Of a stretch of DNA of 5,665 bases, positions 1 to 4,899 are shown in pieces. The notes below the pieces were generated by a model. The model worked only from the letters and a program-made list of their open reading frames with translations. It did no database searches and was not told the origin of the DNA. Origin of the DNA: Elusimicrobia bacterium RIFOXYB2_FULL_49_7 (GTDB taxonomy: Bacteria > Fibrobacterota > OXYB2-FULL-49-7); assembly GCA_001800515.1 (NCBI GenBank), contig MGVN01000228.1, positions 1 to 5,665 of the forward strand. Reading direction: 5' to 3'. Numbering within the stretch: the stretch's first letter is position 1; every line of letters starts with the position of its first letter. Made by a program: the position numbers and the translations under genes.

Positions 1-182
1 CCTCGTGATGTTCTTTGATGAGTTGCGGCCCCCGTAGGTCACGGTGCGTATCAGGTCATCGTTTCTCTGGCGGGTCGTGCGGGGCAATGCGCCTCTTCAC
101 TTATATTGTATAACTCTCGGCGGCAGGCAACAATATGCTTTTTATGACATACGCGGGATTTTATGACGGAAGAATTGCGAGG
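1..182. other. Window-edge spacer, no supported gene
   Basis: I cannot support a gene here. On the plus strand a frame open from the window edge ends at a TAG at 35-37 (last residues read FFDELRPP), which could be the tail of a gene starting outside. On the minus strand a frame open from about position 95 down to the edge reads plausibly (DDLIRTVTYGGRN), but it has only a TTG as a possible start. The two compete and neither can be judged from this length. Two copies of TTTTATGAC lie at about 141-170. I see no clear terminator for the minus-strand aminotransferase that ends at 183. Confidence 0.3.
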
Positions 183-1394
183 CTAATGCGAAAGAGAGGA
201 GAGGTATTCCTTCATTACTTTGCCGAGCCGCTGAATGCCTTCTTCTATGGCCGCTTCATTGCAGTTGGAAAAACTCAGGCGCATCGTGTTCTTGCCGCGG
301 CTGTCCGCGAAGAAAGCGTCGCCGGGGACGAACGCCACTTTTTCTTTCAGCGCAAGCTCCAGCAGGTCAAGCGACGAACTGCCTGCCGGCATTTCCACCC
401 ACAGGAACATGCCGCCTTCAGGTTTGGTGAAACGCACATCAAGGGGGAAAGAACGCTCGCAGGCGAGCACCATCGCGTCGCGTTGTTTTTTGTACAGCTC
501 GCGTACAGACGACAGGTGCGTATCGAGGCTATTATCTTTGAGGTGCCGGTATACGACACGCTGCGTGAAGTAATTTGTATGGAGGTCCGCCGCCTGTTTG
601 GCAATAACCAGCTTGTCGATGATCGTCTTGTTCGCACATATCCAGCCGAGACGCATGCCCGGCGCGACGACCTTGGAGAACGTGCCGAGCAGAATCGAAG
701 AGTCGCCGAGAAATGCTTTCAGGGGAGGTTTCTTCTCACCCATGAACCGCAGCTCGCTGTAAGGGTCGTCTTCCACAAGGAGGCAAGTGGAAAAACGCCT
801 GAATACGCCTGCCACCGCCTCACGCCGCTCCGTTGAATATGAGATACCGGAAGGATTCTGAAATTCGGGGACTGTGTAGAACAGTTTGGGCCACTCGCTC
901 GTGACAGCTGCTTCAAGCGCGGCGACATCAACGCCGTCTTCCTGCATGGGCAGATGAACAAAAACAGGTTCGCACAGGCTGAACGACTGCAGCGCGCCCA
1001 GGTAGCTCGGCGTTTCAAGAAGCACTTTATCGCCTTTGTTGAGGAATACTTTGCCGATAAGGTCAAGCCCCTGCTGGGATCCGCTTGTGATGATCAGTTC
1101 GTCAGGGCTCACCTTCAGCTGTTTGGCAGCGGCATAACGTTCAGCGATGAATTCGCGAAGAGGGAGATACCCTTCAGTCGTACTGTATTGAAGAGCTTCG
1201 GCTCCGCTCTCGCGAAGGACCGCTGCAGCGGCATCCGCGATCTGCTGCACGGGGAATGTGGAGGGATTGGGGAGCCCTCCCGCGAATGAAATAATATCGG
1301 GCTTTTCCGTTACTTTAAGGATCTCCCTGATAAAGGAGCGCCGCGCAACGAGCATTCTGTCAGCAAAAAGGTTCTGAACTGTTTTTGATTCCAT
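183..1394 (-). CDS. PLP-dependent aminotransferase, LysN / 2-aminoadipate aminotransferase-like
   Basis: A 403-residue fold-type I class I/II aminotransferase, probably cytoplasmic. It should move an amino group between an amino acid and a 2-oxo acid through pyridoxal phosphate. Visible signature residues are FAGGLP (37-42), GSQQGLDL (105-112), N180 in EFQNPSG, D210 and Y212 in EDDPY, the Schiff-base lysine K241 in GTFSK followed by R248 in APGMRLG, and the carboxylate-binding R372 in MRLSFS. As I recall the Thermus LysN sequence, it aligns almost end to end, including S20 and R23 in the N-terminal helix, which in LysN help recognise the substrate side chain. The length is normal for the family. 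LysN-type enzymes accept 2-aminoadipate, glutamate, leucine and aromatic amino acids, so the true substrate is not fixed by sequence, and a lysine-biosynthesis role is not implied without neighbouring lys genes. The ATG at 1394 is the only upstream start in frame and has no Shine-Dalgarno. The protein has no fused GntR-type DNA-binding domain, so it is not a MocR regulator. Confidence 0.93.
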   Translation of the reverse strand: MESKTVQNLFADRMLVARRSFIREILKVTEKPDIISFAGGLPNPSTFPVQQIADAAAAVLRESGAEALQYSTTEGYLPLREFIAERYAAAKQLKVSPDELIITSGSQQGLDLIGKVFLNKGDKVLLETPSYLGALQSFSLCEPVFVHLPMQEDGVDVAALEAAVTSEWPKLFYTVPEFQNPSGISYSTERREAVAGVFRRFSTCLLVEDDPYSELRFMGEKKPPLKAFLGDSSILLGTFSKVVAPGMRLGWICANKTIIDKLVIAKQAADLHTNYFTQRVVYRHLKDNSLDTHLSSVRELYKKQRDAMVLACERSFPLDVRFTKPEGGMFLWVEMPAGSSSLDLLELALKEKVAFVPGDAFFADSRGKNTMRLSFSNCNEAAIEEGIQRLGKVMKEYLSSLSH

Positions 1395-1404
1395 AAGTAG
1401 AACG

Positions 1405-1433
1405 ATTATACGATATTTCAGGTTTTATTTCAA
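1405..1433 (-). promoter_or_regulatory. Sigma70-type promoter of the aminotransferase gene
   Basis: On the minus strand TTGAAA (1433-1428) is followed after exactly 17 nt by a perfect TATAAT (1410-1405). Transcription would start near 1398, only about 4 nt before the ATG at 1394. The leader would therefore be too short for a ribosome binding site, which agrees with the absence of any purine-rich site before the ATG. Confidence 0.75.
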
Positions 1434-1460
1434 TTTGATTTCATACAACTGTTCTTCGCG

Positions 1461-1489
1461 TTGCCATACCTTCGCTGAAGTTATATAAT
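1461..1489 (+). promoter_or_regulatory. Sigma70-type promoter of the outer-membrane protein gene
   Basis: TTGCCA (1461-1466), a 17-nt spacer and a perfect TATAAT (1484-1489) form a near-consensus promoter. A start near 1496 gives a leader of about 60 nt before the ATG at 1556. It lies back to back with the aminotransferase promoter, with 27 bp between the two -35 boxes. I see no clear operator palindrome between them. Confidence 0.75.
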
Positions 1490-1555
1490 AGAAGCAGGGG
1501 GGAACGTACACCTTCCGGACTTCTCTTCAAGTATCACGCATCAAGGGGGACCCAC

Positions 1556-2170
1556 ATGAAAAGAGTATGTTTATTGATAGCAGCGGCAGTTATGCTCCTC
1601 GGCGGTTTCATGGAATACGCCGCAGCCGCCGACGATCCCAATACGGCAAAACAGTTGAACCTGAATATAATCGGCGCAAGGAAACAGCTTCCCGAAGACT
1701 GGGAACCCGCGGACCAGCAGGACGAGATCGGCGTTGATTTCGACATCAGAGGACACGGGTGGCCAGTCAGCCTCAACTTCGTTTACCTCTACGCCACGGA
1801 CAAAGGCACTGCCGAAGCCATCATCGAGCAGAATAACGTAACCACATCGTTCACCAGTATCGAACGCGAAGCGATCACCCAGGAAGTAAGCGCAGGCCTC
1901 AAAAAGATATGGACGAACGAGTACGGCTTCAGCCTCTTCGTATCAGGCGGCGCGGACTGGATCAAAGGCAGCGTCGAGTTTACAAATGTCTCTACGTTCG
2001 AAGAGAGCAAAATGGGCTGGTATGCGGGCGCGGGCGGCTATTACACCATGTTCAATCTCATTAATGTCGGTGTATGGGGCAGGTACTCAGACGCGCCCCT
2101 CACCATCGCAGGAACCGAGCTGAACGCCGGCGGCTGGCACTACGGCGCACTCGCAGGCATCAGGTTCTAA
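1556..2170 (+). CDS. Small outer-membrane beta-barrel protein
   Basis: A 204-residue exported protein. The N-terminus is a Sec signal peptide: KR, a hydrophobic core CLLIAAAVMLLGG, then YAAAA, with likely cleavage after A25 before DDPN. The mature part alternates polar and hydrophobic residues in about eight amphipathic strands (around 33-40, 57-66, 70-80, 108-118, 123-142, 153-166, 168-178 and 192-204). It ends in the aromatic GIRF, the C-terminal Phe expected for insertion by the BAM complex. The size and strand number fit an eight-stranded barrel of the OmpA/OmpW size class. The segment around 47-75 (PEDWEP...EIGVDFD...WPVSLNF) resembles, from memory, uncharacterised beta-barrel proteins of Desulfobacterota-type genomes. 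Ligand or function is unknown. The start is set by AAGGGGGA at 1543-1550, 5 nt before the ATG. It has its own promoter and no partner gene in operon. Confidence 0.85.
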   Translation: MKRVCLLIAAAVMLLGGFMEYAAAADDPNTAKQLNLNIIGARKQLPEDWEPADQQDEIGVDFDIRGHGWPVSLNFVYLYATDKGTAEAIIEQNNVTTSFTSIEREAITQEVSAGLKKIWTNEYGFSLFVSGGADWIKGSVEFTNVSTFEESKMGWYAGAGGYYTMFNLINVGVWGRYSDAPLTIAGTELNAGGWHYGALAGIRF

Positions 2171-2266
2171 AAAGCTTGTAGTAAACGGTATCAAGAGGGA
2201 CACTCGCCCCTTTGCCCGGCTTCTGCGTTGCTCCTTGGATGCTGCAGCAGGAAGGGCACAAACAAC
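2171..2266. other. Spacer after the outer-membrane protein gene, no clear terminator
   Basis: No ORF of interest lies here. A weak imperfect hairpin (AAGAGGG near 2193-2199 against CCCCTTT near 2207-2213) has no following T run, so I do not call it an intrinsic terminator. The palindrome array begins directly downstream. Confidence 0.3.
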
Positions 2267-2436
2267 TAACAACCGGCCCAACTACCGGTCAATGGCCGGC
2301 CTAAAACACGGCTGTAAAACCGGTAGTTACACCGGTTGTTAAAAAAGATTGAAAATTTCAGTATATTTTGTTTAACAACCGGTGCACCGGCCATTGAAAA
2401 AACGGTCAATAACCGCTCAACGACCGGTGGTTGAAC
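2267..2436. repeat. Array of CCGG-centred palindromes (two large inverted repeats)
   Basis: Eight CCGG cores (2273, 2285, 2296, 2320, 2332, 2379, 2387, 2424) plus degenerate CGG/CCG copies fill about 170 bp. In the first half successive cores end 11 or 12 bp apart. Large symmetric structures are: (i) arms 2267-2289 and 2319-2341, which match at 20 of 23 positions, with a 29-nt loop holding the palindrome GGCCGGCC (2294-2301); (ii) arms 2370-2383 and 2423-2436, which pair at 13 of 14 positions including one G-T wobble. In addition TCAATGGCCGG (2289-2299) is a perfect inverted match to 2387-2397, TAACAACCGG (2267-2276) recurs directly at 2373-2382, and CCGGTGCACCGG (2379-2390) is a perfect 12-bp palindrome. 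No protein is encoded. It could be a REP/BIME-like repeat, a recombination site or a protein-binding array; the sequence does not decide. Confidence 0.8.
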
Positions 2437-2438
2437 CC

Positions 2439-2477
2439 CTCCGGCTGAAGCCCCCGCAAGGGGGAGTAGAGCCGGGG
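2439..2477. repeat. GNRA-capped two-stage hairpin
   Basis: An outer stem pairs CTCCGGCT (2439-2446) with AGCCGGGG (2470-2477), with one T-G wobble. After a small internal loop, CCCCC (2451-2455) pairs with GGGGG (2460-2464) around the tetraloop GCAA (2456-2459). It lies 2 nt after the palindrome array. There is no T run, so it is not an intrinsic terminator. It may be an RNA structure or part of a repeat unit. Confidence 0.6.
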
Positions 2478-2671
2478 ACGTTCTGCGGCAGGGGGAAACA
2501 AATACCCAAACCCCAATACGTCCAGAAGCTGCAGCCCTGATTGCGCTCAACCCCTGTTACCCAATTTCCCGGGCGAGGAAGTAAGCTATCATCGGTAAAC
2601 CATCTCTCTCTGTAATTCTCTTTCCGGGCGGGAGAGAGTCGCCACCTGTTGCAAGGAGGTCTGTCAATACA
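2478..2671. other. Gene-free spacer
   Basis: I see no convincing gene. The minus-strand ORF crossing it is rich in W, C, R and P and looks like chance translation of repeat DNA. The only structure noted is CTCTCTC (2604-2610) facing GAGAGAG (2632-2638), a possible 7-bp stem. A strong purine-rich AAGGAGG at 2653-2659 is not followed by a start codon at a useful distance in an open frame. Confidence 0.3.
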
Positions 2672-2681
2672 ACACAATACG
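2672..2681. repeat. Left 10-bp target-site duplication of the MITE-like element
   Basis: ACACAATACG abuts the left inverted repeat and is repeated exactly at 2826-2835, directly after the right inverted repeat. This is the footprint expected of transposition. Confidence 0.85.
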
Positions 2682-2825
2682 CAGGGCAAACGCATATGGA
2701 ACTATATTCTTTGCCCGGTGTCATTCCCGAAATTCGTTATCGGGAATCTACGACGAAAGGGCTGGATACACGATAGAGACATTCGGGTATGACAAAACAA
2801 TAACAAGCCATATGCGTTTGCCCTG
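2682..2825. mobile_element. MITE-like non-autonomous insertion element, 144 bp
   Basis: The ends are perfect 18-bp inverted repeats, CAGGGCAAACGCATATGG at 2682-2699 and its exact complement at 2808-2825, flanked by the identical 10-bp direct repeat ACACAATACG on both sides. The element is 144 bp and encodes no transposase, so it must have been moved in trans. A 10-bp duplication with roughly 18-bp ends is seen among IS4-type elements, but I cannot assign a family without the parent element. Its interior (2720-2793) is itself a double-hairpin repeat related to the one at 4900-4972. Perfect ends and duplication suggest a recent insertion. Confidence 0.85.
2720..2793. repeat. GTCATTCC/GGTATGAC double-hairpin repeat, copy 1 (inside the MITE)
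   Basis: The outer ends GTCATTCCCGA (2720-2730) and TCGGGTATGAC (2783-2793) are inverted repeats at 10 of 11 positions. An inner hairpin pairs ATTCCCGA (2723-2730) with TCGGGAAT (2740-2747). The order GTCATTCC, hairpin, GGAATCTA, spacer, CTGGATAC, then GGTATGAC is the same as in copy 2 at 4900-4972, and the length is almost the same (74 against 73 bp). The second hairpin has decayed relative to copy 2. Confidence 0.75.
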
Positions 2826-2835
2826 ACACAATACG
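2826..2835. repeat. Right 10-bp target-site duplication of the MITE-like element
   Basis: An exact copy of ACACAATACG at 2672-2681, directly abutting the right terminal inverted repeat. Confidence 0.85.
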
Positions 2836-2844
2836 ACAAAAGGC

Positions 2845-2873
2845 TTGTATTTTCATTGATAATATGATATTAT
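2845..2873 (+). promoter_or_regulatory. Possible promoter for the methyltransferase gene
   Basis: TTGTAT (2845-2850), 17 nt, then TATTAT (2868-2873), in an A/T-rich stretch starting 10 bp after the MITE duplication. The -10 box is good and the -35 box weak. It would give a leader of about 140 nt before the ATG at 3022. The surrounding A/T richness makes chance matches likely. Confidence 0.35.
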
Positions 2874-3009
2874 AAGGTATGAGACAGAGCAAATCTGTAT
2901 CACCCTCCCCGCTTGCTTCCTCTATTTTTTTGTATAAATTCACCACTGTTTCCTTGCCCTTTTCAACCGGAACATCATGCAGCACCAGCATAATTCCATT
3001 GTTTTTTGG

Positions 3010-3016
3010 AAAAGGA
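3010..3016 (+). promoter_or_regulatory. Ribosome binding site that sets the methyltransferase start
   Basis: AAAAGGA lies 5 nt before the ATG at 3022. The in-frame ATG at 2977 has no comparable site, so 3022 is preferred. Confidence 0.65.
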
Positions 3017-3021
3017 ATCCT

Positions 3022-3744
3022 ATGATCAAAGCATCAAGGCACCACAAGAGGCCCCATCAGGAAAACGAGAAGCCGCAAAGAAAGAAATGCGGAAAAACGG
3101 CGGACAGCGAACTCATTGCCTGGCCGGTAATGCTGCAGCTTATCGATGACTATCACATCGATAAAATACGCATCCTTGATTACGGCTGCGGCATAGGCGA
3201 GTTCTGCAGGCGCCTGCGTACCGCGGGATTCCAGGTGGAGGGGATCGACGCCTCCCACCCCAGCATCAAAACAGCAACAAAGAATTCCTCAGACAAGATC
3301 CAGTTCCACTTCGGGGACAAACAGGCCCTTGAAGCCATACCCCGCAAATTCGATATCATTACCTCTGTCATGGTGTTTCAGTTCATGAAGGATTTTGAAA
3401 CCTACCTGCCATTGTTCCACAACCTGCTCACCGAGCGCGGCCTTATCATTTTCGCAGTCCATAACCCTGATTTCATAAAGAGCTGCTTCCGTGACAAAGT
3501 GATAGTCAAATCAATGAAAAACGTAGGCAAAACCTCGGTCGCCCGCATGGAGATCGCGAATGGAAAAATCGCCGACACCTACGTCCGCAGCAAAGACAGC
3601 TACCGGACAATGTTCGAGAAACACGGCTTCGATTTCCTCTCATCCCACTATCCGCCCTTCACCGAAGAATTCGTAGCCGACTACAAATGGAAACTCCCCA
3701 CAGACAACGCCGAATACCTCATCATGGCCATGAGAAAACGCTAA
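3022..3744 (+). CDS. Class I SAM-dependent methyltransferase
   Basis: A 240-residue Rossmann-fold methyltransferase, probably cytoplasmic. Motif I is ILDYGCGIGEF (51-61), the glycine-rich S-adenosylmethionine loop. D76 in VEGIDAS is the acidic residue at the end of strand 2 that normally holds the ribose. FDIITSVMVFQFM (110-122) is strand 4 with the following helix, and RGLIIFAVHNPDF (139-151) is strand 5. A late SYRTMFEKHGF (193-203) helix and a C-terminal strand (EYLIMAMRKR) complete the fold. The family mostly methylates small molecules, and the substrate cannot be read from sequence. The first 24 residues are unusually basic and His/Lys-rich, perhaps a disordered or nucleic-acid-contacting tail. 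The reading frame extends upstream to an ATG at 2977, but the ribosome binding site favours 3022. It stands alone: gene-free DNA lies upstream and a terminator downstream. Confidence 0.85.
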   Translation: MIKASRHHKRPHQENEKPQRKKCGKTADSELIAWPVMLQLIDDYHIDKIRILDYGCGIGEFCRRLRTAGFQVEGIDASHPSIKTATKNSSDKIQFHFGDKQALEAIPRKFDIITSVMVFQFMKDFETYLPLFHNLLTERGLIIFAVHNPDFIKSCFRDKVIVKSMKNVGKTSVARMEIANGKIADTYVRSKDSYRTMFEKHGFDFLSSHYPPFTEEFVADYKWKLPTDNAEYLIMAMRKR

Positions 3745-3850
3745 CAAGTTCCATTATATTTTTTGACATATAGCTGACACTGCGACCTCGACCACAAAAG
3801 AGCGACCAAGATGCCCAGGGGCGGGATTCATCTTTCCCATAAACATAAAC
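3745..3850. other. Spacer between methyltransferase and terminator
   Basis: About 106 bp with no ORF of interest. A TTGACA at 3763-3768 has no matching -10 box at the right distance. Confidence 0.3.
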
Positions 3851-3882
3851 AAACCACACTGCACACGCAGTCGTGGTTTTTT
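3851..3882 (+). terminator. Rho-independent terminator after the methyltransferase gene
   Basis: AAACCACACTGC (3851-3862) pairs with GCAGTCGTGGTTT (3867-3879) around the loop ACAC, with one bulged C at 3872. The right arm runs into a T tract (3877-3882). The stem is 12 bp. The opposite strand has a poorer T run, so the plus direction is favoured. Confidence 0.85.
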
Positions 3883-3953
3883 ATTTATTGGCCAACAACA
3901 CTGTTCACCCAATCAGAGATAAATAATGATATTCAAAATTGAGGAGAAATGCT

Positions 3954-3992
3954 ATGATACGCATAACAAAAATGAAGGAGGCCTCAAGATGA
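3954..3992 (+). CDS. 12-residue leader ORF overlapping the lipoprotein-like gene
   Basis: ATG at 3954 opens a 12-codon frame (MIRITKMKEASR) ending in TGA at 3990-3992. Its stop overlaps the downstream ATG as ATGA (3989-3992), the usual arrangement for translational coupling. It has its own good ribosome binding site, GAGGAG at 3941-3946, 7 nt upstream. The downstream gene's Shine-Dalgarno lies inside this small ORF, so its translation could open or block that site. It contains two ATA codons, often rare, in its first four. No regulatory amino-acid run is visible. Whether it is translated is inference. Confidence 0.4.
   Translation: MIRITKMKEASR
3975..3981 (+). promoter_or_regulatory. Ribosome binding site that sets the lipoprotein-like start
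   Basis: A full-strength AAGGAGG lies 7 nt before the ATG at 3989. The frame also runs upstream to an ATG at 3926, but that has no good site and would place about 20 extra charged residues ahead of the signal sequence. Confidence 0.75.
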
Positions 3993-4594
3993 GAGCCATC
4001 ATTCAGAAGAAATTGGATTACAGCGCTCGGTTTAAATTCTTCAGCATCACGACTTCCATTATGCTTGTTTTACTGCTGATGCAAGGTTGTGATAAACTAC
4101 GAGGAGAAAAAGGTGACACTGTTGAGCTAACCTCTGTAACATATACTGGAACGCCGACAAGCAATCCTTTTGAAGTTACTTGCCCTGCAATAACGGATCT
4201 TACGAAGCAAATTATAACTATTTCTATGGAATCACCCAGCCACGAGATAACTGCACTGCCGATAACTTACGGTGACAATATCTATGAACCTATAAGTAAC
4301 TCAACTGGACCTTCCACTGTAAGTCATTATTATGTTATCAATAATCAAAAAGTTACGTTTACGTCGCAGTATTCAACTATTTTTCCGGCAATGAACGCAC
4401 TCATTGACATAGTAAGCTTCATTACGCATCAACCGGCAACAACAGTCAGCACAACGCAAAACAACTACAGGATAGACGTCAAAACATTCTCTTCCAGTTC
4501 AGCCGTAATCGCCTACAAAAAAGCCAATCGATTAGATACTTCAACCTATGATTCCCTGATTTTTGGAAGAGAGAGCAACCCGCAGGATAAATAG
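3989..4594 (+). CDS. Hypothetical exported protein, probable lipoprotein
   Basis: A 201-residue protein I do not recognise. Residues 1-18 are basic, 19-33 form a hydrophobic segment (SITTSIMLVLLLMQG), and C34 follows as a possible lipidated cysteine. The lipobox LMQGC is non-standard, with Met at -3 and Gln at -2, so a plain membrane anchor is possible. D35 after the Cys would, by the E. coli rule, favour the inner membrane. The mature part is rich in Thr, Ser and Ile with predicted beta character (VELTSVTYTGTP, QIITISME, YYVINNQKVTFTSQY), and resembles secreted Ig-like domains only in general style. The base composition differs from its neighbours: 4201-4320 is 48 of 120 G+C, against 36 of 60 in 1921-1980 of the barrel gene. 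That suggests acquisition or relaxed constraint. It sits downstream of a terminator and has a coupled leader ORF. I see no clear promoter in 3883-3953. Confidence 0.7.
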   Translation: MRAIIQKKLDYSARFKFFSITTSIMLVLLLMQGCDKLRGEKGDTVELTSVTYTGTPTSNPFEVTCPAITDLTKQIITISMESPSHEITALPITYGDNIYEPISNSTGPSTVSHYYVINNQKVTFTSQYSTIFPAMNALIDIVSFITHQPATTVSTTQNNYRIDVKTFSSSSAVIAYKKANRLDTSTYDSLIFGRESNPQDK

Positions 4595-4597
4595 TAG

Positions 4598-4626
4598 AGC
4601 CTTGACCTTCACCCCCATCAAGGGCT
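4598..4626. repeat. Weak hairpin after the lipoprotein-like gene
   Basis: AG plus CCTTGA (4598-4605) can pair with TCAAGG plus CT (4618-4626) with one bulged G, around a C-rich loop. It starts 4 bp after the stop codon, but without a T run it is a weak terminator candidate. Confidence 0.3.
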
Positions 4627-4638
4627 GCCCATGAGGGG

Positions 4639-4727
4639 AAGATTTATCGGGAATTATCGTTGTGGTGTCTGAGCCCCATCCTGGCCGGAGGCCGAAGGGG
4701 CGAGTTCACAACGATCCGATAAATCTT
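4639..4727. repeat. Extended palindrome with 21-bp arms
   Basis: The right arm 4707-4727 is the exact complement of 4639-4650 joined to 4656-4664, so the left arm matches perfectly apart from a 5-nt insertion (GAATT, 4651-4655). The interior continues the fold: GCCCC (4673-4677) with GGGGC (4697-4701), then GGCC (4683-4686) with GGCC (4690-4693) around GGA. The whole 89 bp can form one long cruciform or RNA hairpin. No target duplication is evident and no protein is encoded. It is probably a dispersed repeat or small MITE-like unit. Confidence 0.7.
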
Positions 4728-4738
4728 GTCCGAAATAG

Positions 4739-4820
4739 CCCGCGGGGCGCCTTTCTTTTGCAACCTTTTCTTTACGCGGGTAAAGAAAAGTTGAAAGGGG
4801 GTGCAGGGGGCGATGCCCCC
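4739..4820. repeat. Structured repeat block: pyrimidine/purine hairpin and G/C hairpin
   Basis: CTTTTCTTTAC (4765-4775) and GTAAAGAAAAG (4780-4790) form a perfect 11-bp stem with loop GCGG, extendable by CAA/TTG past one bulged C. It is preceded by the palindrome CCCGCGGG (4739-4746) and followed by GGGGGC/GCCCCC (4806-4811 and 4815-4820) around GAT. This combination (GGGGCGCCTTTCTTTT, a CTTTTCTTT stem, then GGGGGTGCAGGGGGC) resembles a dispersed repeat found in many proteobacterial-type genomes, where it often gives rise to false short 'hypothetical protein' ORFs. Confidence 0.65.
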
Positions 4821-4899
4821 AGCGGTGTTGCCTTTAAGAATCCAAATCTGACAGCATAAACCATCTAAGATTCCGTTTCGAGATTTGAATTCAGTTGAT

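Noticed and set aside
135..836. A 233-codon plus-strand ORF opposite the aminotransferase
   Set aside because: The minus-strand reading has all aminotransferase signature residues. The plus-strand reading is Arg/His-rich with no recognisable domain, so it is an antisense shadow.
2190..2215. Intrinsic terminator after the outer-membrane protein gene
   Set aside because: The stem has a mismatch and a wobble and is followed by GCCCGG, not a T run.
2267..2436. CRISPR array
   Set aside because: The repeated words are short, alternate in orientation and are not separated by unique spacers of constant length. No cas gene is present.
2417..2695. Minus-strand ORF of 92 codons across the palindrome and spacer
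   Set aside because: It is rich in W, C, P and R, spans hairpins and the MITE's left end, and has no domain. It is a chance reading of repeat DNA.
2977..3021. Longer methyltransferase start at 2977
   Set aside because: It has no good ribosome binding site. The ATG at 3022 has AAAAGGA at 5 nt and leaves the full fold intact.
3926..3988. Longer start for the lipoprotein-like gene at 3926
   Set aside because: It would put a charged stretch before the signal sequence and lacks a strong ribosome binding site, while the ATG at 3989 has AAGGAGG at 7 nt.
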